From: an uncultured Desulfovibrio sp.
GTDB lineage: Bacteria > Desulfobacterota > Desulfovibrionia > Desulfovibrionales > Desulfovibrionaceae
NCBI GenBank assembly: GCA_947177085.1
Contig: CAMWTD010000023.1
Location: 1-17,235 of the forward strand
Length of the DNA stretch: 17,235 bases
Reading direction: 5' to 3'
A program made the position numbers and the translations under genes. A model generated the notes under the pieces. The model was not told where the DNA came from and did no database searches. It was given only the letters and a program-made list of their open reading frames with translations. Shown piece by piece: positions 1 through 7,632 of the stretch. Within the stretch, counting starts at the first letter, position 1. Each line of letters opens with the position of its first letter.

Positions 1-2225
1 GCTCCGGCGTCGGCGAGCGCCCGCACGCCCTCCGTCACGCGCGCGGCCCCGGCGGCATCTTCGCCCGCAAGCAACCCCGCCACGGCTGCGGGCGCGCCCT
101 GCCAGCGGCGCAGGGCCGCGAACCAGCACGGCGCGTGCCGGGCGCACCACGCGCCGCAGGCCTCGGCCAGGACCGCGGCGTCCGTCGCGTCTTCCGACAA
201 GCCTGGCGCAAGGTCCGCCGCCGTGGGCGCGAGGAGCACGCCGTCCAGACGCCCTTCGGCCGCCAGCAGGGCGTCGAGCGCGCGGCCGAGGGCGTCGGGG
301 CCCCCCGGGGCATCCATTTCCAGCGGCACTACCCGGCTCCCGGCGCGCGCCAGGGGCGCGCAGGCCGCCACGCTCCCCGGAGGCACGGCCAGCGTGGCCG
401 CAAAGGAGCCAAGGCCGCCCCAGATTTCCGGCAGGAGCGCCCCGTCCAGCACGCAGAGGACATAGACGCCGCCGGGCCTGATTCCGGGCCCCGCGCCCGC
501 CGGGTCCAGCGGCAGGGGCGCGGGCCTGTCGCCATCGGCGGACGGCGCGAACCGCAAAAGCGGCGCGAAGGGCCCGAGACGCCGGTTCCTTGCCGGGGGC
601 CGACCCTGTTGCGCCGCGTCGCCGCGCGCCTCGCCGCGCCCGAGGAGCACGGCCACGAGGTCGCCCACCGTCGTCACCTTGAGCAGGGCCTCAAATTCCA
701 CGCGCACGCCGAGGCGGCGTTCCGCCTCCTGCAGGAGCAAGGGAAAGCGGCTCGAGCGCAGGGCGAGGTCATAACGCAAATCCTGCTCGGGCCTGAGCTC
801 CGCCGCGGGCCTGCCGCTGGCCTCGGCGAGCAGGTCCAGCACCTTGGCCGCCTGCTCCCCATCCGCGCCGAACAGGCGTTCCGGCGGGACGGCGACGGCC
901 TGTGCGGCGGCAGTTGCCTGGGCGGGCGCGGCCTCTCCCTCCGCTTTCGGCGCACGCCGCAGCGCGGCCGCCTTGCGGATGACCGGCGGGGAGAGATGCC
1001 CCAGCGCGAACAGCCGCGCGCAGGCCTCGCGCATGGCCGCGACCTCGTGGCCCTTGCGTCCGGCCGAAAGGCAGAGGGCGCGGGGCTCGCAGTCGGCCAC
1101 AAGGCCGCAGAGCGTGTCCTGGGGGCCGAGCTCCAGGAAGTGGCGGATGCCGTCGCGCCGCCACATGGCGTCCACGCAGTCGGTCCAGGCCACGGTGTTC
1201 TCGTCGAGGTCCGTGATATAGCGGCAGATGGAGGGCTGGTCATCGGGATAGTATCCGGCGGTGATGCCGCTCAGCATGGGCACGGCCGCCGGGCGCATCT
1301 CGAGCGCCCCGAGCCTGCGCTGCGAAAGGTCGCGCAGGATGCGCATCCCGGGGTGGTGGAAGGCCAGGTTCACGTTGAGCAGCATGGAGGGCACGCGGCG
1401 CTTGCGCAAGCTCGCGCGCGCCTCGGTGAGCGACTGGCGAGGCCCGCTCAGGATGAACTGGCGCGGCGTGTTGCGGTTGGAGACATAAAGGTCCGGCCAC
1501 GCGGCGAGCACCTCGTCCACGACCGCGGACTCGGCGTGCACGGCCATCATGCCCGTGTCGCGCGTGGCCGCGGCCTCGAGCTCGGCCATGTGCTCGGCGC
1601 GGGTGTCGAGGATGTACCAGGCCTCGGCCAGGCCGTAGATGCCGGAAAGCGAGAGCGCGATGAGCTCCCCCAGGCTGTGCCCGCAAAAGAGCGCGGGCCT
1701 GACGCCGAGCGAGGCGAACTGGCTCCACTGGGCGTATTCCAGCAGGAACAGGTAGGGGATCTGGCGGCGGGTGTCGCTGATGGCCTCCACATCGGTCTCG
1801 TCCATGAGGCCGAGGATGTCCCAGTCGGCAAGCGCCGCCACGCGGTCCATGGCGTCGCGAGCGGCGGGAAAATTGTCATAGAGCTCGCGGCCCATGCCCG
1901 GCCAGCCCGAACCGAGGCCGCAGCATATGACGGCCAGCGGCGGGGAGGCCGCGTCCCGTGCGAGCCAGATGCCCCGGCCGGCCAGGGCCGCCAGCGCCGC
2001 CTCGTCGGGGGCCGGCCCGAGGCCCGCGGCCTCCTCGCGCCAGAGCGGCGAAACGCTGCCAAGCCGCCAACAGGCCCCGCCCTCGGCAAGGCGCGCATAG
2101 CGCACGCCGTCGAGGGCCGTTTCGAGGGCTTCCGGCTCCGTGTTCGCCGGCGCTTCCGGGGAAACTTCCGGGGCGGCGTCCGCCGGGGCGCGGCTGTGGC
2201 TTGCTGGCATGTGGTCCCCTGGCAT
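1..2225 (-). CDS. Type I polyketide-synthase-like protein, AT-ACP-KR(start), 3' end outside window
   Basis: This is the N-terminal 741 residues of a modular acyl-chain synthase; the gene continues past the window edge. After a ~95-residue Ala/Pro/Glu-rich leader comes an acyltransferase domain (about 96-400). Its hallmarks are GLGSGWPGMGREL near 103, GHSLGE with nucleophile Ser184, LAFHHPGM with His290, and FLELGP near 363. The LAFH signature suggests malonyl rather than methylmalonyl loading (family knowledge). An acyl carrier protein follows (about 453-530), with DLALRSSRF aligning to the usual DLGxDSLxR, so Ser491 is the likely phosphopantetheine site although Arg replaces the normal Asp. 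From about 586 a Rossmann-like segment containing RLDGVLLAP resembles the structural half of a PKS ketoreductase. No ketosynthase precedes the AT, which is unusual. The ATG at 2225 has CAGGA upstream; the in-frame ATG at 2210 has AGGGGA and is an equally good start. It is divergent from the oxoamine synthase operon. Confidence 0.85.
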   Translation of the reverse strand, partial: MPGDHMPASHSRAPADAAPEVSPEAPANTEPEALETALDGVRYARLAEGGACWRLGSVSPLWREEAAGLGPAPDEAALAALAGRGIWLARDAASPPLAVICCGLGSGWPGMGRELYDNFPAARDAMDRVAALADWDILGLMDETDVEAISDTRRQIPYLFLLEYAQWSQFASLGVRPALFCGHSLGELIALSLSGIYGLAEAWYILDTRAEHMAELEAAATRDTGMMAVHAESAVVDEVLAAWPDLYVSNRNTPRQFILSGPRQSLTEARASLRKRRVPSMLLNVNLAFHHPGMRILRDLSQRRLGALEMRPAAVPMLSGITAGYYPDDQPSICRYITDLDENTVAWTDCVDAMWRRDGIRHFLELGPQDTLCGLVADCEPRALCLSAGRKGHEVAAMREACARLFALGHLSPPVIRKAAALRRAPKAEGEAAPAQATAAAQAVAVPPERLFGADGEQAAKVLDLLAEASGRPAAELRPEQDLRYDLALRSSRFPLLLQEAERRLGVRVEFEALLKVTTVGDLVAVLLGRGEARGDAAQQGRPPARNRRLGPFAPLLRFAPSADGDRPAPLPLDPAGAGPGIRPGGVYVLCVLDGALLPEIWGGLGSFAATLAVPPGSVAACAPLARAGSRVVPLEMDAPGGPDALGRALDALLAAEGRLDGVLLAPTAADLAPGLSEDATDAAVLAEACGAWCARHAPCWFAALRRWQGAPAAVAGLLAGEDAAGAARVTEGVRALADAG

Positions 2226-2408
2226 GGTCTGTCCTGAAGGAGGGCCCGGGGCGAAGCTCCCGGGGCGGCGGAATTTCGGGGCGCGAAATGGTAGGCTGTA
2301 TCCCGCCGCATGTCCAGCCCGGACGCCGTGGCCAAGCCCCGTTTATCCGCCCGCTCCCCTTCCCGCGCCGCGCCATTCCGGGCTTGCCTTGCGGGAGTGC
2401 TTGCGCTA

Positions 2409-2425
2409 GACATAAAGTATATGTC
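2409..2425. promoter_or_regulatory. Inverted repeat GACATA-N5-TATGTC, possible operator
   Basis: This is a perfect 6-bp inverted repeat with a 5-bp spacer lying in the only AT-rich part of the divergent region. The size and symmetry fit a dimeric repressor or activator site. It overlaps the possible -10 hexamers in both directions, so one regulator could control both transcripts. No regulator gene is in the window, and the operator role is inference. Confidence 0.35.
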
Positions 2426-2450
2426 ATACGGGTACTTCCCTGCGCGACGC

Positions 2451-2465
2451 CCGGGCAAAGCCCGG
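2451..2465 (+). other. Leader hairpin CCGGGC-AAA-GCCCGG
   Basis: A perfect 6-bp GC stem with a 3-nt loop lies 57 bases before the oxoamine synthase start codon. It has no following T-run, so it is not a classical terminator. It could be a 5'-leader structure, or chance in GC-rich DNA. Confidence 0.3.
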
Positions 2466-2490
2466 ACGGGGCCCCTTGGCGCGGGACAGA

Positions 2491-2510
2491 GATATTTCAG
2501 GGATATTTCA
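2491..2510 (+). repeat. Tandem direct repeat GATATTTCA with 11-bp period
   Basis: Two exact copies of GATATTTCA (2491-2499 and 2502-2510) sit 11 bases apart, one helical turn, just upstream of the AAGGG Shine-Dalgarno sequence of the oxoamine synthase gene. The phasing would suit a regulator binding one face of the DNA. An AT-rich unstructured ribosome standby site is the simpler explanation. Confidence 0.4.
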
Positions 2511-2521
2511 AGGGAAAAGGC

Positions 2522-3814
2522 ATGAAGAACGACCATTGCGCCCGGGCCGCGGCCGGGCAGCAGGCGGACGGCAGGGGCGACTTCAACCGGATGCGCTCCA
2601 AACTCTCCTTTGAGCGCATGGTGGACCTCGCCGAAAGCATGGGCCTCGAAAATCCGCTCTTCGTCTGCCACGACCAGGCGGCCAAGGCCACGACCCTGAT
2701 AGGCGGCAAGGAATATATCAATTTTTCCACCTACGACTATCTCGACATCAATGCCCATCCCGAAATCACGGCCGCCGTGGCGGAAACCGCGGCCCGTTTC
2801 GGCACTTCGGCCGGGGCGAGCCGCCTCGTGGGCGGTGAGCGCCCGCCCCACCGCGAGCTGGAGCGCGCCTTCGCCGAGCTCTATGACGTGGAGGATTCCA
2901 TTGTCTATGTGAGCGGCCACGCCGCCAATGTCTCCACCCTGGGCTTCATGTACGGCTCGCGCGACGCCATCTTCCACGACGGGCTCGCGCACAATTCCCT
3001 CGTGCAGGGCGCGCGCCTTTCCGGAGCGACCCGCTATTCGTACGAGCACAATGACTGCGACTCCCTCGAGGAGATGCTCAAGGCGCACCGGGCGCAACAC
3101 CGCTACGCCGTCATCGTCACCGAGGGCCTGTTCAGCATGGACGGCAATATCCCCGATTTGCCGCGCATCATCGAGCTCAAGAAAAAATACGACTGCATGC
3201 TCCTCGTGGACGAGGCCCATTCCCTCGGCGTCCTCGGCAAGACCGGGCGCGGCGTGCGCGAGTATTTCGGCATCCCCCCCACGGACGTGGACATGTGGAT
3301 GAGCACGCTCTCCAAGTCCATGTGCGGCTGCGGGGGCTTCATCGCCGGCCGCGCGGACCTTGTCCGCTTCCTTAAATACGGCTCGCCGGGCTTTGTCTTC
3401 AGCGTGGGGATGCCGCCCGTCATCGCCACGGCCTGCCACAAGGCGCTGGAGATCATGCTGCGCGAGCCGGAGCGCGTGCACCGCCTCCAGAACATCAGCC
3501 AGTATTTCCTCCACTACGCGCAGGGCAAGGGGCTGGACACGGGCGCGGCCCAGGGCTATGCGGTGCTCCCGGTCATCGTGGGCGACTCGCTGGTTTCCGG
3601 CTTCCTCTCCCAGGCGCTCTTCAAGCGCGGCATCTATGTCATGCCCATTTCCTTCCCCGCGGTTAAGGAAGGCACGGCGCGCCTGCGCTTCTTCATCTCC
3701 GCCTCGCACACCGAGGAACACGTGCGCGCCGCCGTGGACGCCGTGGTGGAGGAACTGCCCAAGGCCAGGGCCCTCGTGGCGGAATACAAGGCGGCCCACG
3801 ACCTCGGCAACTGA
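2522..3814 (+). CDS. Alpha-oxoamine synthase (PLP-dependent, SPT/KBL/BioF family)
   Basis: This 430-residue fold-type I PLP enzyme belongs to the family that condenses an acyl thioester with an amino acid, with decarboxylation, to give an alpha-amino ketone (serine palmitoyltransferase, BioF, 2-amino-3-ketobutyrate ligase, CqsA). Visible motifs are INFSTYDYLD (66-75), the PLP-stacking histidine in LAHNSL (His157), LLVDEAHSLGVLG with Asp230 and His233, and the Schiff-base lysine Lys265 in STLSKSMCGCGGFIAG. The DEAHSLGVLG variant is closer to serine palmitoyltransferase and PKS-linked oxoamine synthases than to BioF. Length is normal for a stand-alone enzyme. The ATG at 2522 was chosen because AAGGGAAAAGGC precedes it and conserved sequence starts at about residue 28; upstream in-frame sequence is not protein-like. 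It is first in a five-gene operon and divergent from an AT-ACP protein that could supply its acyl substrate. The amino-acid substrate cannot be told from sequence. Confidence 0.9.
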   Translation: MKNDHCARAAAGQQADGRGDFNRMRSKLSFERMVDLAESMGLENPLFVCHDQAAKATTLIGGKEYINFSTYDYLDINAHPEITAAVAETAARFGTSAGASRLVGGERPPHRELERAFAELYDVEDSIVYVSGHAANVSTLGFMYGSRDAIFHDGLAHNSLVQGARLSGATRYSYEHNDCDSLEEMLKAHRAQHRYAVIVTEGLFSMDGNIPDLPRIIELKKKYDCMLLVDEAHSLGVLGKTGRGVREYFGIPPTDVDMWMSTLSKSMCGCGGFIAGRADLVRFLKYGSPGFVFSVGMPPVIATACHKALEIMLREPERVHRLQNISQYFLHYAQGKGLDTGAAQGYAVLPVIVGDSLVSGFLSQALFKRGIYVMPISFPAVKEGTARLRFFISASHTEEHVRAAVDAVVEELPKARALVAEYKAAHDLGN

Positions 3815-3818
3815 GCCC

Positions 3819-5090
3819 ATGCCCGCCCCTTCCACCGCGCACAGCACGGGCCTGACGCCCCCGGTCATGGCCTATGTGCTGCTCTGGTTTCCGCTCTCCT
3901 CCGAGACCTTCATCTTCCGCGAGATCGTCCAGTTGCGCCAGCTCGGGCTCGACATCCGCGTCTACACCATGTACGGCGCGGCGCTCAGGGGTTGCTCGCG
4001 CGAGATGCGCGACTATGCGGGGCCCGTGACCCGCATGGGCGCGGCGGCCCTTTTTCGCATCCTCGGGGCCTTTTTCCGCGCGCTGCGCAAGCGCCCGCGC
4101 TTTATCTGGCGGCTCATGCGCGAGGGGTTTTTCCGCAGGATGCGCAATCTCGAGGCCCTGGGCGAGAACCTCTGGTGCTTCATGGCCGGCTTTCTCCTTG
4201 CGGAGGATTGCCAGCGCGACGGCATCGCCCTTCTCCATTCCTCCTGGGCCAATGGCCCGGCCACGGCGGCCTGGGTGGCCTCGCGCCTCACGGGCATCCC
4301 CTTCGCCTTCACGGGCCGCGCCGGGGACATCTACCCCGAGGACGGCCTTTTGCGCGAAAAATCGCGCGACGCGCGCTTCATCCGCACCAACAATGCCGCC
4401 AATGTGGACTGGCTCTCGCGCTTCTGCCCCCCCGGGGAGGTGGGCAAGGTGCGCCTTGTCTACAACAGCCTCACCTTTACCGAGCGCGCGCCCTGCGAAA
4501 TTCCCATGCAGCCCCCCTACCGGCTTCTGGCCGTGGGCCGCTTCGCGCGCACCAAGGGCTTCCCCGAGCTTCTCACGGCCCTCGCGCGCCTTCGGCGCGA
4601 GCGCGTGCCCGTGCGGCTCACCCTTGTGGGCGACGGCGCGTGGCGCGGCCGCCTCACCCGGCGGGTTAAACGCCTGGGCCTCACGGACTGCGTGGAAATG
4701 CCCGGCTTCGTGCCCCATGACGAGCTTGCCCGCTATATGCGGACCCACGACATGCTCGTGGTACCGAGCGTGGTCCACAGCAACGGCGACCGGGACGGCA
4801 TCCCCAATGTCATCATGGAGGCCCTCTCCATGACCATGCCGGTGGTGGCCACGGATGTCTGCGGCATCGCCGAGGTCATCCGCAACGGCGAGACCGGGCT
4901 CATTGTGCCCCAGCGCGACCCCGCGGCATTGGCCGACGCCATCCGCGCCATGCTGGCCGACAGGGGACGCGCGCAAGCCATGGCCCGGGCCGGTCGCGCC
5001 CTGGTGGAGGCCATGTTCGACCGCGAGCGGAACATCGCGGCCCTGCGCGACCTCTATGCGGAAGCCGCCGCACCGGAGGCGACGCCATGA
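3819..5090 (+). CDS. GT4-family glycosyltransferase (copy A)
   Basis: This 423-residue GT-B fold glycosyltransferase probably transfers an activated sugar to a lipid or glycan acceptor at the cytoplasmic face of the membrane. The N-terminal acceptor domain begins with AYVLLWFPLSSETFIFREI (18-36), typical of the exopolysaccharide GT4 branch. The donor domain has LLAVGRFARTKGF (236-248) and DGIPNVIMEAL. The last corresponds to the EX7E sugar-nucleotide motif, with Asp326 in place of the first Glu and Glu334 as the second. A basic stretch at about 85-108 could hold it to the membrane. The start lies 4 bases after the oxoamine synthase stop, so translation is probably coupled. It is clearly related to the second glycosyltransferase two genes downstream. 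Donor and acceptor are unknown. Confidence 0.88.
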   Translation: MPAPSTAHSTGLTPPVMAYVLLWFPLSSETFIFREIVQLRQLGLDIRVYTMYGAALRGCSREMRDYAGPVTRMGAAALFRILGAFFRALRKRPRFIWRLMREGFFRRMRNLEALGENLWCFMAGFLLAEDCQRDGIALLHSSWANGPATAAWVASRLTGIPFAFTGRAGDIYPEDGLLREKSRDARFIRTNNAANVDWLSRFCPPGEVGKVRLVYNSLTFTERAPCEIPMQPPYRLLAVGRFARTKGFPELLTALARLRRERVPVRLTLVGDGAWRGRLTRRVKRLGLTDCVEMPGFVPHDELARYMRTHDMLVVPSVVHSNGDRDGIPNVIMEALSMTMPVVATDVCGIAEVIRNGETGLIVPQRDPAALADAIRAMLADRGRAQAMARAGRALVEAMFDRERNIAALRDLYAEAAAPEATP

Positions 5091-6235
5091 TGGCCGCCGC
5101 TTCCGCGCCCGCAGCCGCGCCCCAAGCCGTGCGGAACGGCAAGCGCCCGCTCGCCGTGGTCCTGAGCCTCGACGTGGAGGAGGAAGGGCTTTTCGGCGGC
5201 CGCTACGCCTGCACAAATCCCCCGGTGCGCAACACCGCAGGGCTCGACCGCCTTGCGCCGCTGCTGGAGCGGGGGGCGCGGCCCACGCTTTTCTGCGCGC
5301 ACAGCGTCCTCACCGATGCGGCCTCGCGCCGGATGCTCGCCAGGCTGCGCGACGACCACGGCGCGGAAATCGGCGCGCATCTCCACCACTGGAACACGCC
5401 GCCGCTCACGCCCGAAGCGGCCGCCGCCGGGACGCTCACACGCGTGCCCGCCGCCGCCGTGCCGCAAGAGCTCTTGGCGGCCAAGCTCAAGACACTCTTC
5501 GCCGCGGGCGCGGACTTTCAGGGCGCGCCCCTAACCTCCTTCCGCATGGGCCGCTGGGACGCGCACGCGCGCCTCTGGCCCCTGCTGGCGGAACTGGGCG
5601 TGCGGTGCGACGCCTCGGTGCGGCCCCTGCACCGCGGAAAGGACGCGTTAAGCGGCCCGGACCATTTCGACGCGCCCGCCGATCCCTACTGGCTGGGCCG
5701 TGGGGAAGGCCGCCTGCTGGAAATGCCGCTCACCGTGACCCCGCTCTTTTCCTGGCTGCCGGGGCTGGCCCGGGCGCTCCCCCCGGGGGCGGCCGCGGCC
5801 ATGCGCGCAAGCCTTTCCCAGTGGGGGGCTCTGGCGCTGCTCCCGGTGCAGCACCCGCTTTCGCTGCTCAAGCTCACCACCCTGCTCCATGCCGCGCGCG
5901 GCGGACAGGCGCTCTCGCTCACCTGGCACTCTTCCGAGATGTTTCCCGGGGGCGCGCCGCATATGCCGGACGAGGCCGCTGTCACGCGCTTCCTCGCCAA
6001 GATGTGCGCCTATGTGGACTGGCTTGGCGAGTGCTTTGCCCCGCGCTTCCTCACCCTGGAGGAACTCAGGCGCGCCGCCGAAGCCGGGGAGCTCGCCCTT
6101 GCGCGGCCCGGACCGGGCAACGGCGACTGGGCGTGGCCCGGCGGCGCGGGCGCAAGCGCGGCGGAGCCCCCGCGGGCTGATATGGAACGCGCGGCCCCCG
6201 CGCCAGCGGCTCCGGCCCGGGAGGCGCGGCCATGA
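5087..6235 (+). CDS. Polysaccharide deacetylase-like protein (NodB/WalW type)
   Basis: This 382-residue protein resembles the NodB-homology (carbohydrate esterase 4) superfamily, metal-dependent enzymes that remove N- or O-acetyl groups from sugars. Candidate catalytic and metal residues are Asp29 in LSLDVEEE, the cluster EIGAHLHHW (94-102, His98 and His100 or His101), the arginines of SFRMGRWD (151-158), and His281 in LTWHSSEMFPGG. The pattern matches the divergent deacetylases found in surface-glycan clusters rather than chitin deacetylases. No signal peptide is visible, so it may act on a cytoplasmic lipid-linked intermediate. Residues from about 340 to the end are Pro/Ala/Gly-rich and look like a disordered tail. 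ATGA overlaps join it to the glycosyltransferases on both sides, which suggests it trims a sugar that one of them adds or extends. Confidence 0.8.
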   Translation: MMAAASAPAAAPQAVRNGKRPLAVVLSLDVEEEGLFGGRYACTNPPVRNTAGLDRLAPLLERGARPTLFCAHSVLTDAASRRMLARLRDDHGAEIGAHLHHWNTPPLTPEAAAAGTLTRVPAAAVPQELLAAKLKTLFAAGADFQGAPLTSFRMGRWDAHARLWPLLAELGVRCDASVRPLHRGKDALSGPDHFDAPADPYWLGRGEGRLLEMPLTVTPLFSWLPGLARALPPGAAAAMRASLSQWGALALLPVQHPLSLLKLTTLLHAARGGQALSLTWHSSEMFPGGAPHMPDEAAVTRFLAKMCAYVDWLGECFAPRFLTLEELRRAAEAGELALARPGPGNGDWAWPGGAGASAAEPPRADMERAAPAPAAPAREARP

Positions 6236-7632
6236 ACATCTTCTCCCGCACGCGCGGCGAGGGGCCCGCGCCGGACGCGGCCTGCGCGCCGGATGCCCCG
6301 GCCCTGCCGCCCCTGCCCCCGGGGCTCCCCCATGTGGCCTATGTGCTGCTCTGGTATCCGCTCTTCACGCAGCCCTTCATCTTCCGCGAGGTGGAGGCCC
6401 TGCGCGCGCGCCTGCCGCTCACGGTGTACACCCTCTACGGCCGCAATCTCCGCCACTGCTCGGACGAGATGCGGGCCCAGGGCGGCCATGCGCGGGTCTA
6501 CGGGATGCGCGCGCTGCCGGGCCTTCTCCTCGAATTCCTGCGCCAGACGCTCACCCATCCCCTGCGCCTCTGGCGTCTCTTCCGGCGCAGTTGCTGCCGA
6601 GGGTGGCAAAGCCTTGAAGTGTTCGGCGAAAATCTCTGGGCCTTTCTCGCGGGCCTGTCGCTGGGCCGCCTCTTCCGCGAGGCGGGCATCGACATGGTGT
6701 ACGCCCCCTGGCCGCGCGGCGCGGCGACAGCCGCCTGGGTGGCGGCCAGCGTGGCGGATCTTCCCTTTGCCACGGCCGCGCGCGGCGACAATCTCGACCC
6801 CGCGGACCCGGACCTCGCGGACAAGTTCGCCGCGGCCATGCTCGTGCGTGCCAACAACAAGGCCGACGAGGCCCGCATCGAGGCCTTCGCCCACGGCGAG
6901 GCCCGGGGCAAGACGGCCCTGGTCTATAACGGCCTCACCCTGCCCGGGCCGGGCCCGGAAGTGACGGAAGGGGCCTCGCGCTTCCAGCCGGGGCCGCTGC
7001 GCCTCCTGGCGGTGGGCCGCTTTGACGTGACCAAGGGCTTCGACGTGCTCCTGCGGACCTGCGCCCTGCTGAAGCAGCGCGGGCTCGACTTCCGCCTCAC
7101 CCTCGCCGGGGGCGGCGGCAAGGTCATGGGCCTTGGCAACATGGAGGAGCGCCTGCGCCGCCTGCGCTCGGAGCTCGGCCTTACGCGGGATGTGGACATG
7201 CCGGGCCTCGTCTCGCACAACGAGCTGCCCGCCCTGCTCGCCGGGCACGACATCTTTCTGGCGCCCTGCGTGGTCCACGCCTCGGGGCGGCGCGACGGCA
7301 TCCCCAACACGGTCATCGAGGCGCTGGCCTATGGCCTGCCCGTGGTGGGGACCACGGTCAACGCCCTCCCCGAGGTCATCCGCCACGGCGAGACCGGCCT
7401 TGCGGTGGCCCCCGGCGACCCCGAAGCCCTGGCGGACGCCGTGCTGGAGCTTGCGGCCGATCCGGAGCGGGCGCGGCGCATGGGACAGGCGGGCGCGCGC
7501 CTCGCGCGGGAAATGTTCGATGCCGACGCCAATGCGGACCGCCTCGCGCGACTCCTGTGCGAAGCCCGGGAGCGCTGGCCGCGCGGCGAGGCGACGCCCG
7601 GCCGGAAAGGAGCTGACCCATGTGCGGCATAG
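6232..7632 (+). CDS. GT4-family glycosyltransferase (copy B)
   Basis: This 466-residue GT-B enzyme is paralogous to the glycosyltransferase at 3819-5090. They share the opening AYVLLWYPLFTQPFIFRE, a mid-region ENLWAFLAG segment (ENLWCFMAG in copy A), LLAVGRFDVTKGFDVLL (258-274), and DGIPNTVIEAL with Asp355 and Glu363 at the sugar-nucleotide motif. It has an extra Pro/Ala-rich N-terminus of about 30 residues and a longer C-terminus. It overlaps the deacetylase by 4 bases (ATGA). Its last 13 bases overlap the next gene, whose AAGGAG ribosome site (7607-7612) lies inside its coding sequence. The pair probably adds two successive sugars, or the same type of sugar to different acceptors; this is inference. 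Confidence 0.88.
   Translation: MNIFSRTRGEGPAPDAACAPDAPALPPLPPGLPHVAYVLLWYPLFTQPFIFREVEALRARLPLTVYTLYGRNLRHCSDEMRAQGGHARVYGMRALPGLLLEFLRQTLTHPLRLWRLFRRSCCRGWQSLEVFGENLWAFLAGLSLGRLFREAGIDMVYAPWPRGAATAAWVAASVADLPFATAARGDNLDPADPDLADKFAAAMLVRANNKADEARIEAFAHGEARGKTALVYNGLTLPGPGPEVTEGASRFQPGPLRLLAVGRFDVTKGFDVLLRTCALLKQRGLDFRLTLAGGGGKVMGLGNMEERLRRLRSELGLTRDVDMPGLVSHNELPALLAGHDIFLAPCVVHASGRRDGIPNTVIEALAYGLPVVGTTVNALPEVIRHGETGLAVAPGDPEALADAVLELAADPERARRMGQAGARLAREMFDADANADRLARLLCEARERWPRGEATPGRKGADPCAA

Larger units (their letters stand above)
2226..2521. promoter_or_regulatory. Divergent intergenic control region of the PKS / oxoamine synthase locus
   Basis: These 296 bases separate two divergently transcribed genes and hold no convincing ORF. 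An AT-rich patch around 2407-2430 stands out from GC-rich surroundings and is the best place for promoters. It contains TATACT on the minus strand (2421-2416) as a -10-like hexamer for the PKS gene and TAAAGT (2413-2418) on the plus strand. Neither has a strong -35 partner, so start sites are uncertain. Sub-elements (inverted repeat, hairpin, direct repeat) are listed separately. Confidence 0.5.

Noticed and set aside
135..2237. 700-aa open frame on the plus strand opposite the PKS-like gene.
   Set aside because: It is an antisense shadow of GC-rich coding DNA. The minus strand in this interval encodes clear AT and ACP motifs (GHSLGE, FLELGP), while the plus-strand product is Arg/Gly-rich with no recognisable domain.
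1547..3868. 773-aa minus-strand open frame running through the oxoamine synthase and part of the PKS gene.
   Set aside because: It crosses the divergent promoter region and is in a different frame from the motif-bearing PKS frame. Its product shows no domain, and the plus strand encodes a complete PLP enzyme there.
3693..5216. 507-aa minus-strand open frame opposite glycosyltransferase A.
   Set aside because: His/Gly/Ala-rich antisense shadow. The plus strand has complete GT4 motifs in proper order.
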